Assembly (NCBI GenBank): GCA_947502975.1
Contig: CANNBV010000001.1
Coordinates: forward strand, 1,110,377-1,174,376
Length of the DNA: 64,000 bases
DNA from: an uncultured Flavobacteriaceae bacterium
Lineage (GTDB): Bacteria; Bacteroidota; Bacteroidia; Flavobacteriales; Flavobacteriaceae
Reading direction: 5' to 3'
Positions 1 through 9,604 of this stretch are shown here, in pieces; the first letter of the stretch is position 1; each line of letters opens with the position of its first letter. A program made the position numbers and the translations under genes. Below the pieces are notes generated by a model, which was not told the DNA's origin, searched no databases, and saw nothing but the letters and a program-made list of their open reading frames with translations.

Positions 1-1869
1 AGTAAAAGGTTTGCAGCTTATACAAATTTAGCTCCAGGAGATTATACTTTTAAAGTTAAGGCTTCGAATAATGATGGAATCTGGAATGATGGAGCCGCAA
101 GTATTGCTATATTAATTAGTCCCCCATTCTGGATGACTTGGTGGGCATATGTTATATATAGTTTATTAATATTTGCGTTATTTTGGAGTATACAGTCTTA
201 CTTTAATTTACGATCTAAGCAAAGAGCGTCTGTAGAATTACAAAGAGAAATTGAACAAGTAAATAAGTTGAAACTACAGTTTTTTACCAATATCTCTCAT
301 GAATTTAAGACACCAATTACTTTAATTCTTAATCCAGTAGAAGAGTTATTAGCATCTATTCAAAACAATTCAACTATCCAATCCAAATTAAAAGTGGTAC
401 AACGCAATGCTAATTCTTTATTGCGTTTGGTACATCAGCTTATGGAATTTAGGAGAATAGAGGTCGGTGAGACAAAACTAGGAGCAACACAATCTAATAT
501 AGTAAGTTTTGTTAGAGAAATTACACATTCATTTCAAGCTTCTGCAAAGAAAAGTGGTGTAAATATTTTTTTCAAAAGTGAATCAAAAAAAATTGATGCA
601 TGGTTTGATTGGGATAAGCTTGAGAAAATCATGAATAATTTAATTTACAATGCTATAAAATTCACCCCAGATAAAGGAGAAATAGTAGTTAGAATTAAAG
701 AGTCTGGTGTTAATGACCAAATGCATATTGAGAGTAGAGGTGTAATTGCAAATTATGTTAAAATTGAAGTAGAAGATAATGGTGTTGGAATGGATAGGGC
801 GCAATTACCGTATGTGTTTCAGAGGTTTTATCAGGTAAATCAGTCGGATAAAGCAGCGCATAAAGGTTCTGGAATTGGTTTAGCTATCACTAAAGATTTG
901 GTAGATCTTCATCATGGTGATATACAAGTAGCTTCTGAACAAGGAAAAGGCACAACATTTACAATTAGATTGCCTTTAGGTAAATCGCACTTATTATCAG
1001 AGGAAATAGTGGAGGTTGATACCTATAAGTCCATTAATGAAGATGCTTTTGATAAAGAAATGATAGATGAAGAAGGTTTCACCGAGCTGGAGACAGACAT
1101 AAAGGATTTAAAAGGAAAAAGTGTAGTTTTAGTTGTTGATGATAATGCTGATATACGAGAGCTTGTAAAAGATGGCCTTTCGGAACATTACCAAATCATT
1201 GAAGCCGAACATGGAAAAGAAGCACTACACAAAGCACTTAAAGAAATTCCAGATTTAGTGATAACCGATGTACTTATGCCAGAGATGGACGGCGTAGAGC
1301 TTACTCAGGAGATAAAAACCAACGTTAGGACTAGCCATATTCCTGTGATTATGTTAACAGCACTTAATTCTGTAGAACACAGAATAGAAGGGTTAGAGTC
1401 AGGAGCTGATGCATACATCCCAAAACCATTTAAGATGAAATTACTCTCGGTAAGAGTGGCAAAACTTATAGCCTCCCGAGATTTAATGAGAAAGCGTTTT
1501 CAGACGGAAAAAGAAATAACACCAGAACATGTTACGCTTAATTCCATAGATGAAGAGTTCCTAAAGCAAATTATGAATCATATGGAGGAAAATATGGGTA
1601 ATGAGCAATACTGGGTTGATGAGTTAGCATCAGATATGAATACTAGCCGTTCTACGTTCTTTAGGAAATTAAAGAAGCTAACGGGGCAAGCTCCAAATGA
1701 TTTTATGCGTATGGTAAGATTAAAACGAGCAGTTCAGTTATTAGAACAAAACGAGTTAACGATTGCTCAGGTGAGCTATAGGGTTGGTTTTGGAGATCCT
1801 GGTTATTTTGGAAAATGTTTTAAACGAATGTATGGTGTAGCACCATCTCATTATTTAGTTAAAAGCTAA
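1..1869 (+). CDS. hybrid two-component system sensor/regulator (HTCS), 5' end outside window
   Basis: One-piece sensor kinase and transcription factor of the kind that controls polysaccharide utilisation loci in Bacteroidota. The frame is open from base 1, so the gene begins upstream; the first ATG at 133 is internal. Visible in order: the end of a Y_Y_Y domain (bases 1-130), one membrane segment (about 139-195), a HisKA domain with the phospho-acceptor His in NISHEFKTP, a HATPase domain (N box around NLIYNAIKF, G boxes EDNGVGMD and GSGIGLAI), a receiver domain (VDDNADIRE, phospho-acceptor Asp in TDVLMP) and a C-terminal AraC-type HTH (VSYRVGFGDPGYFGKCFKRMYG). The periplasmic beta-propeller repeats expected upstream are not in the window. 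The downstream lipoprotein glycoside hydrolase is a plausible target; the ligand cannot be deduced. Confidence 0.95.
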   Translation, partial: SKRFAAYTNLAPGDYTFKVKASNNDGIWNDGAASIAILISPPFWMTWWAYVIYSLLIFALFWSIQSYFNLRSKQRASVELQREIEQVNKLKLQFFTNISHEFKTPITLILNPVEELLASIQNNSTIQSKLKVVQRNANSLLRLVHQLMEFRRIEVGETKLGATQSNIVSFVREITHSFQASAKKSGVNIFFKSESKKIDAWFDWDKLEKIMNNLIYNAIKFTPDKGEIVVRIKESGVNDQMHIESRGVIANYVKIEVEDNGVGMDRAQLPYVFQRFYQVNQSDKAAHKGSGIGLAITKDLVDLHHGDIQVASEQGKGTTFTIRLPLGKSHLLSEEIVEVDTYKSINEDAFDKEMIDEEGFTELETDIKDLKGKSVVLVVDDNADIRELVKDGLSEHYQIIEAEHGKEALHKALKEIPDLVITDVLMPEMDGVELTQEIKTNVRTSHIPVIMLTALNSVEHRIEGLESGADAYIPKPFKMKLLSVRVAKLIASRDLMRKRFQTEKEITPEHVTLNSIDEEFLKQIMNHMEENMGNEQYWVDELASDMNTSRSTFFRKLKKLTGQAPNDFMRMVRLKRAVQLLEQNELTIAQVSYRVGFGDPGYFGKCFKRMYGVAPSHYLVKS

Positions 1870-1970
1870 ATTTTTACTTGTAGTAATTATGGTTATAGCT
1901 ATTCTAACAACTTTTGGAAGTTAATTATAGAGACTTCTACTATTTTTATAAATATTTAAAAAAAGAATAT

Positions 1971-4079
1971 ATGATTAAGATTTCATGGTTAAAATATCTT
2001 TCTATTGTAGTTTTTATAGCTTTAATAACGTCATGTAATAAAAGCGAAAATCATCTAGTGTTAAATATTAAAAATGCTGATTTAAAAGAAGAACTAGGCT
2101 ATGGATTTGATGTTCTCGAAAAGGCTGTAGAAATTAATAATATTCAACTAGAATATGCTTCAGAAGAAGTAAACTCAAACTTTATTATTAAACTTAAAGA
2201 GGATAAAAATTCTATAAAAAATGATGGGTATAGCTTTGTGCAAGAAAATGGTGTTTGGACACTTTATTCTGATAGTAAAAGAGGTTTGCTGTATGGTCTT
2301 ATGGACGTAGCAAAACAGGTTCAAAGTGTGAATAATGTTTCTGAGTTTACCGAAAAGCATATAAAATCGCATTATCCATTTAGAGCTATTAAGTTTAACT
2401 TACCTTGGTTTTCTTATAGAAGTGGAGAAAATCTTTCTTTACATTATGAAACTTGTCGAGATCTGAAATTCTGGGAATCTTTTTTAGATATGATGGTTGA
2501 AAATAAATTCAACGCTTTAACATTATGGAATTTACATCCATATATTTTTATGGTAAAGCCTAAAAATTTTCCAAAGGCTTCTCCTTTTTCGGATAAAGAA
2601 ATGGCAGAATGGCAACAGTTTTTTAAGTCTCTTTTTAAAATGGCTAAGGCTAGAGGTATAGAAACATATGTAGTAAACTGGAATATTTTTGTGTCTGAAG
2701 AATTTGGGAAAGAGTATGGTGTTGCAGATTATTCTAGTGCTGCGGGGTTTTGGGGTGATGGAGAAACTAATGATCTAGTAGAGCAATATACCAGAGAGAT
2801 AGTAACTCAAACTATAAATGAGTATGAAGACCTAACAGGTATAGGCATAACCCTTGGAGAGCGAATGGGAGGAATGACTTCTGAAGAACGCAGAGACTGG
2901 ATTGATAGAACTATAATAGCTGGTTTAAAAAATGCAGATCGAGAAGCAAGATTAATTTACAGAGCGCCGCTTTCTGCAGGAACAACAAGTCATGGTACAG
3001 TAAGTGTTTCTACCGAGGAATTAACTCGAAAAGCCATCGAAAGTATAGATTTGGAAGACGATATTCTTATAGAATTCAAGTTCAATTGGTCTCATGCACA
3101 TTCATCTCCTAAAGTATCTATTGTTCATGGCGGGATTTTAACGGATACGTATTGGGAGCCAGAGCCTACTAATTATAAAGGTATTTGGACAATGCGTAAT
3201 GAAGATTTCTTTGCATTGAGATGGGCACAACCAGATTTTATTCGAGACTTTATGAACTATAATAGCCAATCATATATCGGTGGTTGTATCATTGGCTCGG
3301 AAACGTATATTCCAGCTAAAGATTACATTACAAAAGAAGAATTTAAGACTTGGGATTACGCATTCCAAAGGCAATGGTTGTTTTATAAAGTGTGGGGTAA
3401 TCTTTTATATAACAAGAATACGAAAGATGAATATTTTGAAGATGCCATATCTGATAAATTTGGAATAGAAAAAGGGAAGGAGATTTTAAAAGCTTGGAAA
3501 CTAGCATCAATGAATGCTAATAGAATGGCTAGTTTTTTTCAAGGCACTTGGGACGCAACTATATATACAGAAGGTTTTACAACAGTAGGAGGGAAGTTTA
3601 TAGATATCGATAAATTTATTTCACAGCCAGTTTTAGATTCATCTTATGTGAATATTAAAGATTTCGTTCAAGGTAAACCATTAAGGAAAGGTCAAGTTAC
3701 ACCTTTGGAGTTAGCCAAAATCACTGAAGACGAGAGTAATGAAGCCATAGGTATTATTACTGAAATAGAACATCAAAAAATAAGTCAAGAGCTTAAAATA
3801 GAATTGAATGATATTAAAGCTTGGAGTCATTTTGGATTGTATTTTGCCTCTAAAATTAGAGGAGGAGTCGCTTTAGAGTCTTTTAGGGCAAATGGTGATA
3901 CAACAAAACAAAAGGAAGCTATAGAATATTTAAATAAAGCTTTACAATATTGGAAGGACTATACTTTAATCATGGAAAAATATAATTTGCCAGTAATACC
4001 ATATCAATTTGATGCAGAATTTTCATGGAGGAAACATATTGAGGATGCCGAGCGTGATATCGAAATAGCATCACAATAA
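1971..4079 (+). CDS. lipoprotein glycoside hydrolase-like protein (GH20/GH67-like layout, family unresolved)
   Basis: Exported lipoprotein of 702 residues. I place the start at 1971 rather than at the in-frame ATG at 1914, because MIKISWLKYL followed by a hydrophobic stretch and the lipobox ITSC (Cys22) forms a normal lipoprotein signal and the extra 19 residues are charged and aromatic. After the signal comes a small alpha/beta domain like those before the barrel in GH20 and GH67 enzymes (SKRGLLYGLMDVAKQV). A barrel-like region follows (FRAIKFNLPW, NKFNALTLWNLHPY, GIETYVVNWNIF, TGIGITLGERMGG, ILIEFKFNWSHAH). E in LGERMGG and E in DTYWEPEP are candidate catalytic residues by position only. 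It lies 100 bases after the HTCS gene, on the same strand, so a role in glycan breakdown is likely. Substrate unknown. Confidence 0.7.
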   Translation: MIKISWLKYLSIVVFIALITSCNKSENHLVLNIKNADLKEELGYGFDVLEKAVEINNIQLEYASEEVNSNFIIKLKEDKNSIKNDGYSFVQENGVWTLYSDSKRGLLYGLMDVAKQVQSVNNVSEFTEKHIKSHYPFRAIKFNLPWFSYRSGENLSLHYETCRDLKFWESFLDMMVENKFNALTLWNLHPYIFMVKPKNFPKASPFSDKEMAEWQQFFKSLFKMAKARGIETYVVNWNIFVSEEFGKEYGVADYSSAAGFWGDGETNDLVEQYTREIVTQTINEYEDLTGIGITLGERMGGMTSEERRDWIDRTIIAGLKNADREARLIYRAPLSAGTTSHGTVSVSTEELTRKAIESIDLEDDILIEFKFNWSHAHSSPKVSIVHGGILTDTYWEPEPTNYKGIWTMRNEDFFALRWAQPDFIRDFMNYNSQSYIGGCIIGSETYIPAKDYITKEEFKTWDYAFQRQWLFYKVWGNLLYNKNTKDEYFEDAISDKFGIEKGKEILKAWKLASMNANRMASFFQGTWDATIYTEGFTTVGGKFIDIDKFISQPVLDSSYVNIKDFVQGKPLRKGQVTPLELAKITEDESNEAIGIITEIEHQKISQELKIELNDIKAWSHFGLYFASKIRGGVALESFRANGDTTKQKEAIEYLNKALQYWKDYTLIMEKYNLPVIPYQFDAEFSWRKHIEDAERDIEIASQ

Positions 4080-4132
4080 TAGTTTTATACTATTTACTTC
4101 TTTATTTTCGCTAGAGTATTTAAATACCTCTT

Positions 4133-5002
4133 ATGCTATTTTTAGAGCAAAATGACTTTAGTTTTATTGGTAATATAATTTTAGCAATTCTGTTATTTGG
4201 GGTAGCATTCCTTTTTTTCTTATTTGTAAGGAAAATAATTACTACAATTTTGGATGGTATAGAAATGGTCTATGCGCTTTTTAGAAAAAGGCCTATTTTT
4301 ATTCATTTTTATGTTTTTAAAAGGAATTTAAGTAATGAGCAAACTAAAATTTTAGAAGATGAATTTGCGTTCTACAGACGATTAGATAGCAAACGTAAAA
4401 GTTACTTTAGGCATCGTGTTGCAACTTTTATAAAAAGGAAAGCTTTTGAAGGTAAAAAAGAATTTGAAATTACAGATGAAGTAAAAATATTAGTTGCTGC
4501 AACGGCTACAATGTTAACTTTTGGTTTTAGAAATTACCTGATAGGATATATTAAAAAGATACTTATCTATCCTACGGAATATTATTCAAGATTTAGTAAA
4601 ACGACTAATAAAGGCGAGTTTAATGCACGCCTAAAAATACTGGTGTTATCTTGGGATAACTTTATTGAGGGCCATAAAATTGAAGATGATAAACTAAATT
4701 TGGGCATCCACGAATTTGCGCATGCTATTCATTTTAATAGTATTAAGAGTGAAGATATTAATTCAATTTTATTTGTAGATACTTTTAATGAAATAAGAGA
4801 TATGCTGTCTTCGAATACAGAATTGAAAACAATGTTAATAAATTCAGAGTTTATAAGGAGTTATGCTTTTACAAACGACTCGGAATTATTGGCCGTTATT
4901 ATTGAAACATTTATTGAATCTCCAAGAGCATTTAAAATGCTTTTTCCTGATATTTATGTAAAAGTAAAGCAAATGCTAAATTTCAATTTTGCTGGTTATT
5001 AA
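4133..5002 (+). CDS. mtfA: MtfA-type zinc-dependent peptidase (M90)
   Basis: Predicted membrane-anchored metallopeptidase of the MtfA/M90 family. In E. coli, MtfA binds the glucose-PTS repressor Mlc and has aminopeptidase activity; the role in Bacteroidota is not established. The protein has an N-terminal membrane segment (about residues 11-33), then a cytosolic domain with the zinc motif HEFAH at residues 193-197. A second conserved block near the C terminus (SELLAVIIETFIESP) supplies the third-ligand glutamate typical of the family. Length 289 residues, slightly longer than E. coli MtfA because of the anchor. Stands alone between the glycosidase gene and a CBS protein. Confidence 0.85.
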   Translation: MLFLEQNDFSFIGNIILAILLFGVAFLFFLFVRKIITTILDGIEMVYALFRKRPIFIHFYVFKRNLSNEQTKILEDEFAFYRRLDSKRKSYFRHRVATFIKRKAFEGKKEFEITDEVKILVAATATMLTFGFRNYLIGYIKKILIYPTEYYSRFSKTTNKGEFNARLKILVLSWDNFIEGHKIEDDKLNLGIHEFAHAIHFNSIKSEDINSILFVDTFNEIRDMLSSNTELKTMLINSEFIRSYAFTNDSELLAVIIETFIESPRAFKMLFPDIYVKVKQMLNFNFAGY

Positions 5003-5083
5003 TAATGTTCATGATTTTTGTCATACTTTTTCTGCTACCGTATCTCTATTTTTATAAGTAACTAAACTAAATACTTTACTGGT

Positions 5084-5503
5084 ATGATACGAAAAGCACC
5101 AATATCTATGATAATGACTGGGGATGTCATTACATTAGAGCGAGATGATAATTTAGAAAAAGCAGAAAGATTATTTAAAGATTATAAAATAAGACATATT
5201 CCTGTAGTGCAAGACAATGTAATTATTGGAATGCTGAGCTATTCAGATTTATTAAGGTTGAGTTTTGCAGACGTAACAGGTGCTAATGACAATGCAGCCG
5301 ATGTTATGGTATATAATATGTTTACTATAGATCAAGTAATGAAGAAAAAAATAGTCTCTGTTTCTCCTTCAAATTCTATAAAAGAAGTAGCAGAAATACT
5401 TGCTAAAAAGGAATTTCATGCATTGCCAGTCGTAAATAATAATCAATTAGTTGGTATCGTAACTACTACAGATTTGATCAACTATTTATTACAACAGTTT
5501 TAA
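5084..5503 (+). CDS. CBS-domain pair protein
   Basis: Small cytosolic protein of 139 residues made almost only of two CBS domains (about residues 7-60 and 75-137), each with the usual pattern of a conserved Asp and closing strand-helix (GMLSYSDLLRL; GIVTTTDLINYLL). Tandem CBS domains bind adenine nucleotides or S-adenosylmethionine and act as energy sensors; stand-alone pairs usually regulate a partner protein. No partner is evident next door. The gene ends tail-to-tail with rpe: the bases TTAA at 5500-5503 supply part of both stop codons. Confidence 0.85.
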   Translation: MIRKAPISMIMTGDVITLERDDNLEKAERLFKDYKIRHIPVVQDNVIIGMLSYSDLLRLSFADVTGANDNAADVMVYNMFTIDQVMKKKIVSVSPSNSIKEVAEILAKKEFHALPVVNNNQLVGIVTTTDLINYLLQQF

Positions 5504-6162
5504 GAATTAGCAATTTGCTTTAAATTTTTAATAGTTTCAGGCTGATTACTACTTTTAAACACATGACTACCAGCAACAAATACATCTGCACCAGCGTCAG
5601 CTAATTGTTTAATGTTTTTATCTGTAACTCCGCCGTCAATTTCTATATGGGTATCTAAACCTTGTTCCGTAATCATTTTGCGAAGTTTTTTAACACGATT
5701 ATAGGTAATATCCTCAAATTTTTGTCCACCAAAACCAGGGTTTATCGACATTAATAATACCATAAAACATTCAGGTAGAATATCTTCTAAAACAGAGACA
5801 GGTGTGGTTAAGTTAAGTACTATTCCCGCTTTACACCCTGCAGCTTTAATTTGTCTAAGAGTTCTGTGTAAATGTACCGTAGATTCATAATGTACCGTAA
5901 TAATATCTGCGCCAACCTTAGCAAATTCTTCAATGTAACGCTCTGGTTTTTCAATCATTAAATGTACATCAAGAGGTTTGGTGGCGTGTTTTTTAATAGC
6001 TTGAATAACTGGCATGCCGTAAGATATGTTCGGAACAAAATGGCCATCCATGACATCAATATGAAACCAGTCAGCTTCACTATTATTTACCATTTCTGTA
6101 TCTCTTTGAAGGTTTCCAAAATCTGAAGCCAACATTGAAGGTGCAATTAGTTTAGAACTCAT
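5500..6162 (-). CDS. rpe: ribulose-phosphate 3-epimerase
   Basis: Interconverts ribulose 5-phosphate and xylulose 5-phosphate in the pentose phosphate pathway. The 220-residue length is normal for the family. Hallmarks visible: APSMLASDFGNL at the N terminus, the metal-binding segments HIDVMDGHFVPN and HLMIEKPERY, the catalytic-loop block SINPGFGGQKF, and the phosphate-binding EIDGGV and FVAGSHVFK segments. Start ATG at 6162 gives MSSKLIAPSMLASDF, the standard N terminus. The gene is convergent with the CBS gene and shares its stop region. Confidence 0.97.
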   Translation of the reverse strand: MSSKLIAPSMLASDFGNLQRDTEMVNNSEADWFHIDVMDGHFVPNISYGMPVIQAIKKHATKPLDVHLMIEKPERYIEEFAKVGADIITVHYESTVHLHRTLRQIKAAGCKAGIVLNLTTPVSVLEDILPECFMVLLMSINPGFGGQKFEDITYNRVKKLRKMITEQGLDTHIEIDGGVTDKNIKQLADAGADVFVAGSHVFKSSNQPETIKNLKQIANS

Positions 6163-6206
6163 ACTATTTAAATTTCGTTTTGCAAAAATAGGTTTTTATA
6201 AAAGTA

Positions 6207-6617
6207 TTATCCTATGGTTCGTATAAAGTTTTCCACCATAGTTATCAATTTATTTGCAATTTGATTATCGGCATTTTTTAACCAATTCAAATACTCATTA
6301 AGCTCCTCAAATTCACTGCTACTTTTTACAATTGTAAACCCAAAATTATAATCTTCAAAAATACGTTGCTCTATGTCAATATTAATGACTTTAATAATAT
6401 TTCTATGCCTTGTGTCTACAGCTATACGATTATAGGTTTTATCAACATCATCTACCCTTCCTTCTAAAACTTGTAAATAATTTCCTTTATGATAAATTAA
6501 AATTCCAGAAATATCATTTTTTAAATTGTTTTTTTTAGCTTTTGAGTATAAGCTTTTAATAGTGTCTAGCGACCCAGATTGGTTTGAGTCACTCATATAG
6601 CATATGGTCTTTAACAT
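6207..6617 (-). CDS. BLUF-domain blue-light sensor protein
   Basis: Flavin-binding BLUF photoreceptor of 136 residues with only a short C-terminal tail, so a short stand-alone sensor that must signal through a partner protein. The core residues of the photochemical triad are present at canonical spacing: Tyr7 (ICYMS), Asn31 and Gln49 (YLQVLEG). The usual R-x-F-x-x-W-x-M block is here RIFEDYNFGF, so the semi-conserved Trp and Met are replaced by Tyr90 and Phe92. The C-terminal helices (EFEELNEYLNWLKN) fit the usual capping helices. No effector domain is fused. It sits 44 bases upstream of rpe and after the rpoD terminator. Confidence 0.9.
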   Translation of the reverse strand: MLKTICYMSDSNQSGSLDTIKSLYSKAKKNNLKNDISGILIYHKGNYLQVLEGRVDDVDKTYNRIAVDTRHRNIIKVINIDIEQRIFEDYNFGFTIVKSSSEFEELNEYLNWLKNADNQIANKLITMVENFIRTIG

Positions 6618-6665
6618 TTGTGTTGTTAAGAATTCTATTTATGCTTAAAAATACTATAAAAAAAT

Positions 6666-6692
6666 GAACCCGCGGTAATCAGCCGCGGGTTC
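6666..6692 (-). terminator. intrinsic terminator after rpoD
   Basis: Perfect 10-bp stem (6666-6675 with 6683-6692, GC-rich) and a 7-base loop. On the minus strand a T-rich run follows the stem. It lies 74 bases past the rpoD stop codon and separates rpoD from the BLUF gene. Confidence 0.85.
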
Positions 6693-6765
6693 TTTCATCA
6701 ATCAAAAAACGAACAGTTATGTGTAACTGTTGTTACCTTAATTTAGTCGTAATTTAAAGCAATTA

Positions 6766-7629
6766 CTAACCTAAATATGTTTTTAATATTTTACTTCTAG
6801 ACGTATGTTTTAATCTACGAATAGCTTTTTCTTTTATTTGTCTAACACGCTCACGAGTTAAATCGAAAGTCTCACCAATTTCTTCTAGAGTCATTGGGTG
6901 TTGATTTCCTAATCCAAAATATAAGCGAATTACATCCGCTTCACGAGGTGTTAATGTCTCTAAAGCACGTTCAATTTCCGTACGTAAAGATTCATGTAAT
7001 AACTCTTTGTCAGGATTTGGTGATTCACCAGAGTTTAAAACGTCATATAAATTAGAATCTTCACCTTCAACCAATGGTGCATCCATACTTACGTGGCGTC
7101 CAGAGTTTTTCATAGACTCCTTAACATCATTAATCGTCATATCCAACTCTTTTGCAATTTCTTCAGCAGAAGGTGGACGCTCATGGCTTTGCTCCAAGAA
7201 AGCAAATGTTTTATTAATCTTGTTAATAGAACCAATTTTGTTCAATGGTAAACGTACAATACGCGATTGTTCAGCTAAAGCTTGTAGAATCGATTGACGA
7301 ATCCACCAAACAGCATATGATATAAATTTAAAACCACGAGTTTCATCAAAACGCTGAGCTGCTTTAATCAAACCTAAATTACCTTCATTTATTAAATCTG
7401 GTAATGTTAATCCTTGGTTTTGGTACTGTTTTGCAACAGAAACCACAAAACGTAAGTTCGCTTTTGTTAACTTTTCTAAAGCTATTTGATCACCAGCTTT
7501 GATACGTTGTGCTAACTCAACCTCTTCATCGGCAGTAATCAAATCTACCTTACCAATTTCCTGTAGATATTTATCTAACGATGCAGTTTCTCTGTTGGTA
7601 ACCTGCTTCGTAATTTTAAGTTGTCTCAT
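6766..7629 (-). CDS. rpoD: primary RNA polymerase sigma factor (RpoD/SigA type)
   Basis: Housekeeping sigma-70 factor, 287 residues, the short form without a long region 1.1 typical of Bacteroidota. Region 1.2 starts at about residue 17 ([12 protein letters not shown]). Regions 2.1-2.4 carry [34 protein letters not shown] and [15 protein letters not shown]. Region 3 follows, then region 4.2 with [27 protein letters not shown]. This factor recognises the TTTG/TAnnTTTG promoters seen in several places here. Monocistronic, with a promoter-like element at 7746-7753 and a strong terminator downstream. Confidence 0.97.
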   Translation of the reverse strand: MRQLKITKQVTNRETASLDKYLQEIGKVDLITADEEVELAQRIKAGDQIALEKLTKANLRFVVSVAKQYQNQGLTLPDLINEGNLGLIKAAQRFDETRGFKFISYAVWWIRQSILQALAEQSRIVRLPLNKIGSINKINKTFAFLEQSHERPPSAEEIAKELDMTINDVKESMKNSGRHVSMDAPLVEGEDSNLYDVLNSGESPNPDKELLHESLRTEIERALETLTPREADVIRLYFGLGNQHPMTLEEIGETFDLTRERVRQIKEKAIRRLKHTSRSKILKTYLG

Positions 7630-7745
7630 CTAATGTTCTCCTGTAATTTAAATTGTGAATTATAGCCACTCAATAGTTATACGTATAAATAACACATTTT
7701 GTTACAAAAAAGCGAAATTATTTTTAATGCTTTATTATTTAGACA

Positions 7746-7753
7746 CAAATATA
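7746..7753 (-). promoter_or_regulatory. -7 element for rpoD
   Basis: The minus strand reads TATATTTG, a full match to the Bacteroidota -7 consensus TAnnTTTG, 117 bases before the rpoD start codon. No clean -33 TTTG is visible at 18-20 bases, so this is called on the -7 box alone. Confidence 0.5.
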
Positions 7754-7882
7754 CAGAATAAGTCACACATTTTTAAAGAGGTTTTGGCTTTCCATTACAA
7801 TTCTTAGTAAGCTTATTTATATGGCTTATTCAAAAGCTAATCTATGTATTTTTTAATTAAATAATAACTAAGTTTTTCTATG

Positions 7883-9445
7883 TTACTCAAATTGTACTTT
7901 AAAAACGGTTGCGACCTCATCCATATCTGTAGTTTTAGGAGTTGTTATTGTGAGTAAATCATCCTTTACAGACCACTTTATTTCCGTTTTACTACCAATT
8001 AAAGATACTTTTGCAATGGATTGATTTTCCGAACTATTTATAACATGTTTTATATTTATATCTTCATTTTCATTGGGAAGACCTAAAACATATACATATA
8101 CTGTTTTTTTATCTTTTGATACTGTAAATCGAATATCATCTTTTGTATATTTCACAGTGGCAGATTGTCCACCATGTATGTTGTCTTTAGAATGCGCAAT
8201 ACCATAACCAAAAGTTGTATGTGTTCTAGTTCCATAAACAGCTTCTTTATGTTTATTTATCCATTTTCCAATGGCTGCTAACACTTCTTGTTGTTCGTGC
8301 GGTATTTCCCCACTAGCACGAGGAGAAATATTTAACAATACTACTCCTTTTTTACTCCATACGTCAATCATATTGCGAATAAGTAATTCTGGTGATTTAC
8401 ATATTAATTTATCAGTATAGCTCCATCCCCATTGGGTTATAGTAATATCGGTTAACCAATACTTTTCTGAGATTCCTTTTTTGCCTCCTTGTTCAATGTC
8501 TAATAAGCCAATAGTGTCTGGTAAATCTTGTTGCTTGTAGAATACAATCGGTTCTTGCCCTCGAGCCATACCAGTATTGTAGTGATGTGCAACCATTTTT
8601 TGCAGATGTTTTTCTGGAATTAAATGAAGCCAGGAATCGAACCAAATCATATCTGGCGCATATTTATCCACAACTTCATTTACCTGATTCAACCAATAAT
8701 CATTAAATTCATTTTCAGGAATATTACCATACAAATATTTCAATTCAGGATCATTGGTTGATGTTATTAGATCTGGGTGATACGGATAATAGCTGTCATT
8801 CGACATTTGCGGCCCTGTGATAACATCTGCCCATTGTGTAGTGTCTTTCGCATGTCTAGCAGAGTTTCGAGCATTATGAAAGGTCGCTATCGTTTTTAAA
8901 CCTCGCTTTTTTAACTCTGCAAATAGCTCGCCTGCAATATCTCTTTTTGGACCTTTATCCATGGCATTCCATGGATTTACATCACTATCCCACATTGCAA
9001 AACCATCATGATGTTGTGCCACTGGACCTGCAAATTTAGCTCCTGAAGCTGCAAACAAATCTGCCCATTTTGCTGCATTAAATTTCTCTGCTTTGAATTT
9101 TGGAACAAAATCATGATAATTGAAAGCCTTAGGGCCTCCATATACACTATCATGGTAGGGGGGCACAGGACCTCCCCAACCTTTGGGGTCAAGCTTATTG
9201 AAATACATCCAACGTGGATATTTTTCATCGTAATATTCGGGTACTGTATAAAGCCCCCAATGAAAATAAATCCCATATTTAGAATCTTTAAACCATTCTG
9301 GTTCAATATTGTGTGTTGCTAACGATTCCCAGGTCGAATCATAGATTGTCTTATTGGTATTAGCCTTTTTAGAATTACAAGAATTTATCATTACCGTTAT
9401 AGTAATGACTAATAATATTTTCCTCTTTAATTTAAATCTATTCAT
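7883..9445 (-). CDS. alpha-L-fucosidase, GH29, lipoprotein
   Basis: Retaining alpha-L-fucosidase that releases fucose from glycans such as algal fucose-containing polysaccharides; predicted to act in the periplasm or at the cell surface. Residues 1-23 are a lipoprotein signal ending NSC. The GH29 catalytic domain shows WFKDSKYGIYFHWG (51-64), HHDGF (145-149) and the nucleophile Asp270 in MIWFDSW. A beta-sandwich domain (about 410-520) closes the protein. Length 520 is typical. It is a single gene, not embedded in a SusCD-type locus, and lies at the border of the cassette-like island. Confidence 0.95.
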   Translation of the reverse strand: MNRFKLKRKILLVITITVMINSCNSKKANTNKTIYDSTWESLATHNIEPEWFKDSKYGIYFHWGLYTVPEYYDEKYPRWMYFNKLDPKGWGGPVPPYHDSVYGGPKAFNYHDFVPKFKAEKFNAAKWADLFAASGAKFAGPVAQHHDGFAMWDSDVNPWNAMDKGPKRDIAGELFAELKKRGLKTIATFHNARNSARHAKDTTQWADVITGPQMSNDSYYPYHPDLITSTNDPELKYLYGNIPENEFNDYWLNQVNEVVDKYAPDMIWFDSWLHLIPEKHLQKMVAHHYNTGMARGQEPIVFYKQQDLPDTIGLLDIEQGGKKGISEKYWLTDITITQWGWSYTDKLICKSPELLIRNMIDVWSKKGVVLLNISPRASGEIPHEQQEVLAAIGKWINKHKEAVYGTRTHTTFGYGIAHSKDNIHGGQSATVKYTKDDIRFTVSKDKKTVYVYVLGLPNENEDINIKHVINSSENQSIAKVSLIGSKTEIKWSVKDDLLTITTPKTTDMDEVATVFKVQFE

Positions 9446-9475
9446 AATTGCTCATGATTTTTAGTATGGCTAATT

Positions 9476-9604
9476 GCTAATGTATTCGTATAGGTCTAGT
9501 TCCGTTGATAAGAGCTAAGTTAGTAAAACAAGCCAAGTCAGTAGGGCAATCTGTAGGGTTTTTAGGTAAACAGAAACTAACAATTGGGTATAGATGTTGT
9601 TGAC
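9476..9604 (-). repeat. attC-like palindromic site 1 (degenerate, long type)
   Basis: Left arm about 9476-9503, right arm about 9574-9604 (ending ATGTTGTTG), with a loop of about 70 bases. It aligns by eye with the long sites near 14600 and 16164, but both arms are eroded. It lies between the fucosidase gene and the first island gene. A short open stretch at about 9640-9700 on the minus strand encodes only about 20 residues and is not called. Confidence 0.35.
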
